A DNA stretch of 10,452 nt from Actinomycetota bacterium (GTDB lineage Bacteria; Actinomycetota; Thermoleophilia; Solirubrobacterales; Solirubrobacteraceae). The notes beneath the pieces are model-generated. The model made no database searches and was not told the DNA's origin. It saw only the letters and a program-made list of their open reading frames with translations. Position numbers and translations under genes: made by a program. The stretch lies in the NCBI GenBank assembly GCA_005788585.1, contig SYBY01000349.1:1-10452 (forward strand). The letters are read 5' to 3'. Below are positions 1 through 4,751 of the stretch, one piece after another. Numbering within the stretch: the first letter of the stretch is position 1; each line of letters opens with the position of its first letter.

Positions 1-160
1 CAGATTTACTTGCGCACTTACTGCATAATCCATAAACAGCAAAGTGGGTAACATCTGTTTTAAATCCATAATCATCAGATAATGTGTTAACAAAGTTTGC
101 AGCTGTCTCAATTGGAGCATCTCCAATATCTCCGCAATCAGAGCAAACTAAATGCAGATT
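1..160 (-). CDS. Fur-family metalloregulator, C-terminal fragment (truncated at both ends)
   Basis: Read on the minus strand from about 160 down to the window edge, one frame stays open through the whole AT-rich block. It begins around LHLVCSDCG and ends around GLCSKCASKS. This is the dimerisation/zinc part of a Fur-family repressor (Fur, Zur, Nur or PerR): a His-x-Val-Cys-x-x-Cys-Gly strand, a helix (residues like APIETAANFVNTLS), a Gly-Phe turn, a V-Y-G-x-C strand and a second Cys-x-x-Cys. Together the four cysteines form the structural zinc site. The N-terminal winged helix is missing because the sequence changes at about 155-165 to very GC-rich DNA in which this frame no longer looks like Fur. 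The C terminus runs off the window at base 1. Codon use is AT-rich and unlike everything downstream, so this DNA comes from another genome. The subtype cannot be decided. The family call is fairly sure. Confidence 0.75.
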
Positions 161-168
161 CGGGCGGC
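152..168. other. Abrupt composition junction (37% GC to more than 75% GC)
   Basis: Bases 1-160 hold about 59 G/C (37%), while 181-240 hold about 50 of 60 (83%). The change happens within about ten bases. Two unrelated coding fragments are cut at the same point: a minus-strand Fur gene loses its 5' part, and a plus-strand Gly-rich gene loses its 5' part. No inverted repeats, target-site duplication, tRNA end or recombinase gene is visible here. A chimeric read or misassembly is the simplest explanation. Real recombination is possible but has no supporting signature. Confidence 0.75.
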
Positions 169-309
169 CCGGACGGCGCGCCCGGCGGCGGCGGAGGCGG
201 CGGCGCCCCGGCGGGAGACCCGATCCCGTTCCAGAACCGCAACGGGGCCGACGGCGTTCCCGGCATCACCGGCGGATCGGCGATCGTCGATGTCATCCCG
301 AACACCTGA
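158..309 (+). CDS. Gly/Pro-rich small protein, 3' end only
   Basis: From the junction to the TGA at 307-309, frame 1 reads DSGGPDGAPGG, then a run of glycines, then APAGDPIPFQNRNGADG and finally a hydrophobic tail ending VIPNT. Nearly every third position is G or C, as in the true genes here, so I take this as a real C terminus. It is about 50 residues, with the 5' end lost at the join. An ATG at 97 lies in frame, but its first 20 codons belong to the foreign AT-rich DNA. The stop overlaps the start of the prenyltransferase-like gene by 20 bases, so the two were probably one transcript. No family is recognised. The Gly-rich linker followed by a short polar/hydrophobic tail could be the end of a secreted protein or of a small peptide precursor. 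The sequence does not decide. Confidence 0.5.
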
Positions 310-1396
310 CCACCGCTCGCCGGCGCACCACGGTGCGCCGGCGGACCGGCTCGCCGCCCGGTGGGCCGCCCGCGCCGGGGCCATCGACCCCGACGTCCTG
401 GTCCTGCACGACGCCCTGCTCGCCGCCGCGCTCGACGTCCCCCGCGGCCGCGCCGTCCGGCGCCCGTCGATGTGCCACGACGGCACCCCGGTCACATACT
501 CCGCCGCGCTGGACGCGGCGGGCCCGGCCTCGCCACTGCGGCTGCTCGTCGAGCCTGGCGGGTGCGCGATCGGGGTCCCCGAGCAGCTCGACGGGACGCT
601 CGGCCTGCTCCACGCCCTGTTGGACGAACGCGGCTGGGACGCCGCGGGTGCCCACCTCAGCCGCGTGTGCGACGCGGTCCTGCCCGCCCAGCGCGAGCTC
701 ACGGGCTCGTGGTGGGGCGGTGCATGGCTCGGGCTGGTCGCCGAGCCCGGAGCGTCCACCCAGCTGCGCTGCTACCTCAACCTGCGGTGGGGCTCCCCGC
801 AGGCGCGCTGGCAGCGGGCACTGGACGCCATCTGCGGCGCGGCCGACGCCACGCTCACCCCGACGCTCGACGGGCTGCTGCGGACGTGCGCGCCGATCGG
901 CGTGCCGGTCGGCCTCGGGCTTGCGTTCGCCGCCGGCGACCTGCGCGCGCTGCGGCTGTACGTCGGCGTCCACGCGCCCGCCCGCTGCGGGCTCGCGGCG
1001 CTGCTGCCGCCCGAGCTCGCCCACCAGCAGGAGGTCGCCCGCCGGTTCGGGGTGCTGGCCACGCAGCGCCTGGGTCCCCCGCCCGCCCAGGGCGTGACCG
1101 CGGGCTACGACCTGATGCTGCGCGACGGGGTCGTGCAACCCGGCGTCACCCGCTGCAAGGTCGACCTGTCCTGCCAGCCGCTGGACGGCCCCGGCCGGGT
1201 CCAGGCCGACCTCGTCGCGCGGGAGTTCGCCGCGGCCCTCGGCCTCGACGGTGGCGAACTCGACCGGTTCGAGGCCGACCTCGAGGACGCGTACGGCGGC
1301 AGCACGCTGGAGTTCGTCAGCCTGGGAATCCGCCCCGACCGCACGGGAATGAGCGCGTATGTCAAGCCTCACGGCCTCGCGCCCGCGGACCGCTGA
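290..1396 (+). CDS. ABBA-fold (DMATS-like) aromatic prenyltransferase candidate
   Basis: This is a 368-residue protein, close to the length of bacterial indole prenyltransferases. Members of that family (tryptophan dimethylallyltransferase type) are soluble, lack DDxxD, and transfer a prenyl group from an allylic diphosphate to an aromatic acceptor. Their ten-stranded barrel holds the diphosphate with inward-facing Lys/Arg/Tyr residues on alternating strands. A matching rhythm of strands is visible: LRCYLNLRWG (159-168), LRLYVGV (221-227), RCKVDLSC (288-295) and MSAYVKP (354-360). The last is preceded by LEFVSLGI (340-347), which is like the terminal strand pair of DMATS proteins. There is no signal peptide or membrane segment. 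I chose ATG 290 because codon use is good from there and it overlaps the upstream stop; upstream of 290 this frame is a shadow. The gene overlaps the next by 38 bases. Assignment is by pattern only, and the acceptor is unknown. Confidence 0.5.
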   Translation: MSSRTPDHRSPAHHGAPADRLAARWAARAGAIDPDVLVLHDALLAAALDVPRGRAVRRPSMCHDGTPVTYSAALDAAGPASPLRLLVEPGGCAIGVPEQLDGTLGLLHALLDERGWDAAGAHLSRVCDAVLPAQRELTGSWWGGAWLGLVAEPGASTQLRCYLNLRWGSPQARWQRALDAICGAADATLTPTLDGLLRTCAPIGVPVGLGLAFAAGDLRALRLYVGVHAPARCGLAALLPPELAHQQEVARRFGVLATQRLGPPPAQGVTAGYDLMLRDGVVQPGVTRCKVDLSCQPLDGPGRVQADLVAREFAAALGLDGGELDRFEADLEDAYGGSTLEFVSLGIRPDRTGMSAYVKPHGLAPADR

Positions 1397-2336
1397 CCCG
1401 GTCCGCGCCGGCGACGCGTGGCTGCTCGCCGCGCAGGACGCCGACGGCGCGTGGCGCGACTACGCGCTGGAGCCTGGCGCCAGCGACGCGTGGGTGACCG
1501 CCGTGGTCGCGCACGCACTCGCCGCGCCGCCGGTCGCGCCCGAAGCGGTCGCCGCGATCGGGCGCGCCACCGGCTTCCTGCACGCGGTCCGACGCCCGTC
1601 GGGCTGGGGCTACAACGACCGCGCGGCAACCGACGCCGACTCGACGAGCTGGGCGCTCGCGCTGCTGCTCGCGGTGGACGACCTGCGCGGGATCGATCCC
1701 GTCGCGCTGCTGGCCCCGCGGCTCGATGCGCGCGGCGGTGCGCACACGTTCGCGGGTGCGCGCTTCGGGGGCTGGGCGGGTGAGCATCCCGAGGTCACGG
1801 CCATCGCCGCCGACGTGCTGCGCACCGCCGACCCCACGAGCCCCGCAGCCGCGGAGGCGATTGCGCGTATCCGAGCGACGCAGCGCCGCGGTGGCAGGTG
1901 GCCGGCGTACTGGTGGACGTCCGACGCCTACGCGACCGCACGCAGCCTCCTGACGCTCCACCGCGCCGGCGCGCTGGATGGCCGCACCCGGTACGCCGCG
2001 CGGCAGTGGCTGGCGTGTGCCCCCTGCGCGGCGCGCACCCCGTTCGACCTCGCCCACGTCGTGCTCGCCGCGGTCGCGCTCGACGCCGACCCCGCGGCGC
2101 GCGAGACGCAGGCCGATCGCCTCCGCGCGCTCCAGCGCCCCGACGGCGGGTGGCCGCCGTCGGCGACACTGCTCGTCCCGCCTCAGCACACCCCCGGCCG
2201 GGGCACGGCCAACGCCGACGCTCGAGGCCTCATGAGCACCGCGACCGCGGTCATGGCGCTGAAGGCAATGCACGGAACCTCTAGGCTGGCCCGCGGATGG
2301 ACCTGGGCGACGCACTGGCAGGAACACGCGTGGTGA
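1359..2336 (+). CDS. Squalene-cyclase/prenyltransferase-like alpha-alpha barrel (QW repeat) protein
   Basis: A 325-residue protein built of terpene-cyclase-type QW repeats: QDADGAW (26-32), RPSGWGYND (79-87), QRRGGRW (175-181) and QRPDGGW (259-265), with helices between them such as STATAVMALKAM (293-304). Squalene-hopene cyclases are about 630 residues with two such domains. This protein has room for one, like class II diterpene cyclase gamma/beta pieces or protein-prenyltransferase beta subunits. The segment DADSTSWAL (92-100) stands where cyclases carry DxDD, but the final Asp is Ser, so proton-initiated cyclisation is doubtful. There is no signal peptide or membrane helix. The start at ATG 1359 follows a weak GGGA and overlaps the preceding gene by 38 bases, implying coupling with the prenyltransferase candidate. 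The C-terminal 13 codons overlap the start of the ArsA-like gene. The fold is fairly sure; the reaction is unknown. Confidence 0.7.
   Translation: MSSLTASRPRTADPVRAGDAWLLAAQDADGAWRDYALEPGASDAWVTAVVAHALAAPPVAPEAVAAIGRATGFLHAVRRPSGWGYNDRAATDADSTSWALALLLAVDDLRGIDPVALLAPRLDARGGAHTFAGARFGGWAGEHPEVTAIAADVLRTADPTSPAAAEAIARIRATQRRGGRWPAYWWTSDAYATARSLLTLHRAGALDGRTRYAARQWLACAPCAARTPFDLAHVVLAAVALDADPAARETQADRLRALQRPDGGWPPSATLLVPPQHTPGRGTANADARGLMSTATAVMALKAMHGTSRLARGWTWATHWQEHAW
2282..2287 (+). promoter_or_regulatory. TAGGCT -10 box, probably leaderless promoter of the ArsA-like gene
   Basis: TAGGCT fits the TANNNT -10 motif of actinobacterial vegetative promoters. It lies nine bases before ATG 2297, inside the end of the cyclase-like gene. 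No Shine-Dalgarno sequence is visible before that ATG, so transcription starting at or next to the ATG is likely. The -35 region is poor (CTGAAG near 2259-2264). The same hexamer sits at nearly the same distance before crp. Confidence 0.45.
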
Positions 2337-3424
2337 TCGTCGCCGGCTCCGGCGGCGTGGGCAAGACCACGACGTCCGCGGCGCTCGCCATGGGCCTGGC
2401 CTCGCGTGGGCAGCGCGTCGCCGTCGTGACGATCGACCCCGCCAAGCGCCTGGCGACGTCGCTCGGCCTCGAGGACCTCGACAACGAGCCGCGGCTCGTC
2501 GACCCGTCCCGGTTCCAGGGGCACGGCATCGAGATGGAGGGCGAGCTCTGGGCGATGATGCTCGACGCCAAGCGGACCTTCGACGACCTCATCGAACGGC
2601 TCTCCCCCGACGCGAAGACCCGCGACGAGGTGCTGAGCAACCGGATCTACCAGGAGCTCTCCAGCGCCGTCGCCGGGTCGCAGGAGTTCACCGCGATCGC
2701 CAAGCTCTACGAGCTCGACCGCGAGGGCGGGTTCGACGTGCTGATCCTCGACACCCCGCCGTCGCGCAACGCGCTCGACTTCCTCGACGCGCCCGACCGC
2801 CTCACCGGCTTCCTGGAGGGCCGCGCGCTGCGCGTGTTCCTCACCCCGGGCGGGCTGGCCGCGAAGGTCATGGGCCGCGGGACGAGCGTCGTCTTCGGGG
2901 TGCTCGGCAAGGTCACGGGCGTGGACCTGCTCAACGACCTGTCGACGTTCTTCCGCGCGCTCGGCGGGCTGCTCGACGGGTTCCGTGAGCGCGCCCGCGG
3001 CGTCAAGCGGCTGCTCGCCGACCCCGCGACGACGTTCCTCATCGTGACCTCCCCCGAGCGCGAGCCGGTCGAAGAGGCCATCTTCTTCCGCGGCAAGCTC
3101 CGCGAGGCGGGGATGCCGTTCGGCGGGCTGATCGTCAACCGCGTCCACACGCTGCCCGAGGGCCTCGAAGCCGGCGCTTCGGAGACCATCGCCGACGAAC
3201 TGACCGACGCGCTCGGCGAGAACCTGGCGGGGAAGGTCGCCGCCACCGTGCGCGACGCCGAGCTGCTGTCGGCGCGCGACGCGGCCGCCATCGCGCGGCT
3301 CGGGCGTGAGGTCGACGACCCCGACCCGGTGCTCATCCCGGAGCTCGACGACGACGTCCACGATGTCGACGGCCTGGTGCTCGTGCACCGACATCTCTCC
3401 CGCTCCATCGACGGCGCGGCGTAG
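2297..3424 (+). CDS. ArsA/Get3-like ATPase
   Basis: A 375-residue SIMIBI-class P-loop ATPase of the ArsA/Get3 family. Visible motifs are the deviant Walker A GSGGVGKTT (17-25), switch I DPAKRLATSLG (48-58), switch II LDTPPSRNALDFLDAP (151-166) and the late NRV nucleotide contact (281-283). Eukaryotic Get3 delivers tail-anchored proteins and ArsA energises arsenite export. Actinobacterial homologues (the mycobacterial Rv3679/Rv3680 pair) are neither clearly one nor the other, and they lie close to crp, as here. No CxxC or other arsenite-binding cysteine cluster is seen, which argues against an arsenic role. The protein is cytosolic with no membrane segment. ATG 2297 gives the usual short N-terminal lead before the P-loop; GTG codons at 2330 and 2333 would leave almost none. 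It overlaps the cyclase-like gene by 40 bases. The usual second ATPase is not next to it. Confidence 0.88.
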   Translation: MDLGDALAGTRVVIVAGSGGVGKTTTSAALAMGLASRGQRVAVVTIDPAKRLATSLGLEDLDNEPRLVDPSRFQGHGIEMEGELWAMMLDAKRTFDDLIERLSPDAKTRDEVLSNRIYQELSSAVAGSQEFTAIAKLYELDREGGFDVLILDTPPSRNALDFLDAPDRLTGFLEGRALRVFLTPGGLAAKVMGRGTSVVFGVLGKVTGVDLLNDLSTFFRALGGLLDGFRERARGVKRLLADPATTFLIVTSPEREPVEEAIFFRGKLREAGMPFGGLIVNRVHTLPEGLEAGASETIADELTDALGENLAGKVAATVRDAELLSARDAAAIARLGREVDDPDPVLIPELDDDVHDVDGLVLVHRHLSRSIDGAA

Positions 3425-3427
3425 GCT
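3422..3427 (+). promoter_or_regulatory. TAGGCT -10 box, probably leaderless promoter of crp; its TAG is the ArsA stop codon
   Basis: TAGGCT lies eight bases before the crp ATG at 3436, and there is no Shine-Dalgarno in the 11-base gap between the genes. Its first three bases are the stop codon of the preceding gene. The hexamer and spacing match those before the ArsA-like gene, which suggests both are transcribed as leaderless messages. No convincing -35 is seen. Confidence 0.45.
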
Positions 3428-3435
3428 CTCGCACC

Positions 3436-4098
3436 ATGGAGTGGAAGATCCTCGAAGGCGTGCCGGAAGAGGATGTCCAGCGCGTGCTCGACATGGCCCG
3501 CCGGCGGACGTTCCGCAAGGGCGAGATCGTCTTCCACGAAGGCGACCCCGGGGACACGCTGCACCTGGTACGCAGCGGCCGTTTCGCGGTGAAGGTCAGC
3601 ACGCAGTACGCCGACGAGGCGATCCTCGCGGTGCTGCGCTCCGGTGACATCTTCGGGGAGCTCGCACTGCTCAGCCCCGGAGCGCCGCGCAGCGCGACGG
3701 TCGTGGCGCTGGAGGCCGGCGAGACGATGTCGGTCCACCAGCTGGACTTCGGCCGGCTGCGCCGCGAGCAGCCCGGCGTGGGCGACGTGCTCATCAGCGT
3801 GCTCTCGGCCCAGGTCCGGCGGTTGTCGCGGCACCTGCTCGAGGCGCTCTACACGCCCGCGGACACCCGCGTGCGCCGCCGGGTGCTCGAGCTCGTCGAC
3901 ATCTACGCGGGAGATGACCCGTCGCTGCCGACGACGATCCCGCTGACCCAGGACGACCTCGCCGACCTCGCCGGGACCTCCCGCGCGACGGTCAACCGCG
4001 TGCTGCGCGAGGACGAGGCGCGGGGGATCGTGGAGCTCGGGCGCGGGCGGACGCTCGTGGTGGATCGGGGGGGCCTGCAGAAATGGGCGGGGCTTTGA
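3436..4098 (+). CDS. crp: Crp/Fnr-family transcriptional regulator, cAMP-binding type
   Basis: A 220-residue protein of standard CRP length. Residues about 8-110 form the cyclic-nucleotide-binding barrel. The phosphate-binding cassette reads FGELALLSPGAPRSATV (73-89), keeping the Glu (75) and Arg-Ser (85-86) that in E. coli CRP hold the ribose and phosphate of cAMP. A long dimer helix follows (about 112-140), then the winged helix-turn-helix (about 169-210) with recognition helix TSRATVNRVLRE (181-192). Arg183 and Arg188 match CRP Arg180 and Arg185, but CRP Glu181 is replaced by Ala. There is no cysteine cluster for an Fe-S site, so it is not Fnr-like. A TGTG-N8-CACA operator lies 270 bases downstream, before the dab operon. 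The stop codon lies in the stem of the first 56-bp repeat. The family is sure; cAMP as ligand is likely. Confidence 0.9.
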   Translation: MEWKILEGVPEEDVQRVLDMARRRTFRKGEIVFHEGDPGDTLHLVRSGRFAVKVSTQYADEAILAVLRSGDIFGELALLSPGAPRSATVVALEAGETMSVHQLDFGRLRREQPGVGDVLISVLSAQVRRLSRHLLEALYTPADTRVRRRVLELVDIYAGDDPSLPTTIPLTQDDLADLAGTSRATVNRVLREDEARGIVELGRGRTLVVDRGGLQKWAGL

Positions 4099-4121
4099 GT
4101 CGCTAGCGCTCCTCAAAGCCC
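4090..4121 (+). terminator. Hairpin at the end of crp (repeat unit 1), possible terminator
   Basis: GGGCTTTGAG (4090-4099) pairs perfectly with CTCAAAGCCC (4112-4121) around a 12-base loop that itself holds the palindrome CGCTAGCG. The crp stop codon (4096-4098) is in the left arm. No T-run follows, so it would act as a U-less terminator or as a 3' end stabiliser. Confidence 0.5.
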
Positions 4122-4235
4122 TTGGGAGTTCCTCGCCAGAGGCTGGGGTTTTGACTCGCTGACGCTCCCCAAAACCCTTGGGAGTTCCTCGCCAGAGGCT
4201 GGGGTTTTGACTCGCTGACGCTCCCCAAAACCCTT

Positions 4236-4266
4236 GGGAGTTCCTCGCCAGAGGCTCAGAACTCCC
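4236..4266. terminator. Hairpin closing the repeat block
   Basis: GGGAGTTC (4236-4243) pairs perfectly with GAACTCCC (4259-4266). Inside the loop the repeat's own CCTC/GAGG forms a second short stem. Only the last unit has the pairing right arm, so this hairpin is specific to the end of the array. It could stop read-through from either side. No U-tract follows. Confidence 0.4.
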
Positions 4267-4370
4267 GGGCTGGGTTGGGGCTTTCACTCGCTGACGCTCT
4301 CGGGCGTCGCCACATCGACGTAGGACGGCCGCGGCCATGCAATGGCGGGCGGCGTGCGGGCCCCTGCGTC

Positions 4371-4386
4371 TGTGCATCCCGTCACA
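4371..4386. promoter_or_regulatory. CRP-type operator upstream of the dab operon
   Basis: TGTGCATCCCGTCACA matches the CRP consensus TGTGA-N6-TCACA at nine of its ten defined positions; only the fifth base differs. Its centre is at 4378.5. From the promoter at 4413-4440 the transcription start should fall near 4447, placing the site at about -68, close to the class I activator position around -71. A crp gene with intact cAMP contacts is immediately upstream. Binding is inferred, not shown, and the Glu-to-Ala change in the recognition helix of that Crp may alter the preference. Confidence 0.6.
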
Positions 4387-4404
4387 CATATGCGCGATGC
4401 AAGA

Positions 4405-4422
4405 CCGGTTTCTTGACACCGG
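4405..4422. promoter_or_regulatory. Inverted repeat over the -35 element, possible second operator
   Basis: CCGGT (4405-4409) and ACCGG (4418-4422) are perfect inverted half-sites eight bases apart, centred on the -35 hexamer. A protein bound here would block the promoter. The arms are only five bases in a GC-rich genome, so this could be chance. Confidence 0.25.
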
Positions 4423-4440
4423 AATTTCATATCGTGTATT
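4413..4440 (+). promoter_or_regulatory. Promoter of the dab-pur operon
   Basis: A perfect -35 TTGACA (4413-4418) is followed after 16 bases by TGTATT (4435-4440), which agrees with TATAAT at four positions. The spacer is locally AT-rich in an otherwise GC-rich region. The inferred start near 4447 leaves a leader of about 32 bases, with Shine-Dalgarno AAGGAG at 4468-4473 before the first gene. I see no riboswitch or attenuator in the leader. Confidence 0.6.
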
Positions 4441-4478
4441 TGTTAGCGCCCATCTGTTCCCGTCATCAAGGAGCCGAC

Positions 4479-4751
4479 ATGCCGCCCACTGCCGTCACCG
4501 CGCTGCCCGACCTCGCCGAGCCCACGCCCGAGCCGTCGTTCGCGCCGCTCGCCACGGACGTCGCCATCGCCACCGACCCGCCGGACGCCCGCCGCGTCAC
4601 GGCGCAGGCCATCGGCGCCCACATCGCCGAGCAGCTGCGGGCGGGCCGCTCGCTCTTCAACGTCGTCATGGACGCCGAGGTCTGCGAGCGCATCGGCGCC
4701 GACGGACGCGCCCGGCTCACCCGGATGCGCGCGGTGGAGTCCGGCGCATGA
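4479..4751 (+). CDS. Small uncharacterised protein, first gene of the dab operon
   Basis: A 90-residue soluble protein that I do not recognise. The N-terminal 37 residues are rich in Pro, Ala and acidic residues and probably disordered. Residues 38-90 look helical and amphipathic, with the compact segment SLFNVVMDAEVCERIGADG (58-76) and a basic end. There is no membrane segment, no signal peptide and only one cysteine. ATG 4479 has the best Shine-Dalgarno in the window (AAGGAG, five bases away) and follows the operon promoter; longer upstream extensions of the frame would run through the promoter. The stop overlaps the dabB start as ATGA, so the two are translationally coupled. Position suggests an accessory or regulatory partner of DabAB, but the sequence gives no proof. 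Codon use matches the neighbours, so it is very likely a real gene. Confidence 0.75.
   Translation: MPPTAVTALPDLAEPTPEPSFAPLATDVAIATDPPDARRVTAQAIGAHIAEQLRAGRSLFNVVMDAEVCERIGADGRARLTRMRAVESGA

Larger units (their letters stand above)
4089..4300. repeat. Three tandem 56-bp repeats plus a decayed partial copy
   Basis: Units lie at 4089-4144, 4145-4200 and 4201-4256, with a shortened copy at about 4277-4300. Units 2 and 3 are identical over all 56 bases; unit 1 differs at six positions. Each begins with GGGG(T/C)TTTG and ends with CTCGCCAGAGGCT. Each can form a hairpin from its first half and a small CCTC/GAGG hairpin in its second half. A C-G pair in the stem of unit 1 (4093/4118) is T-A in units 2 and 3, a compensated change. 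There are no unique spacers, so this is not a CRISPR. The unit length is not a multiple of three, and no frame through it resembles a gene. It is probably a dispersed palindromic element (REP-like) that expanded locally and now separates the crp and dab transcription units. Confidence 0.85.

Noticed and set aside
158..230. A collagen-like repeat protein.
   Set aside because: The Gly-rich run is a plain glycine linker and does not keep a Gly-X-Y triplet pattern beyond a few residues.
97..309. A 70-residue open frame starting at ATG 97 and ending at 309, looking like an intact small gene.
   Set aside because: Its first 20 codons are the complement of the Fur-like fragment and have another base composition. 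Only the part after the junction has proper GC-rich codon use.
3376..3389. GGTGC/GCACC inverted repeat before crp as an autoregulatory operator.
   Set aside because: It is only five bases per arm, lies inside the ArsA coding region, and is expected by chance at this GC content. It does not match the CRP consensus.
2297..3424. An arsenite efflux ATPase.
   Set aside because: No arsenite-binding cysteine cluster is seen, there is no arsB, arsR or arsC nearby, and the protein has one ATPase domain instead of the two in bacterial ArsA.
4089..4256. A CRISPR array.
   Set aside because: The three 56-bp units are directly adjacent with no unique spacers, and no cas genes are present.
2707..4419. A minus-strand repeat protein covering the 56-bp units.
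   Set aside because: The unit is not a multiple of three, so each copy is read in a different frame, and the rest of the frame is antisense to ArsA and crp.
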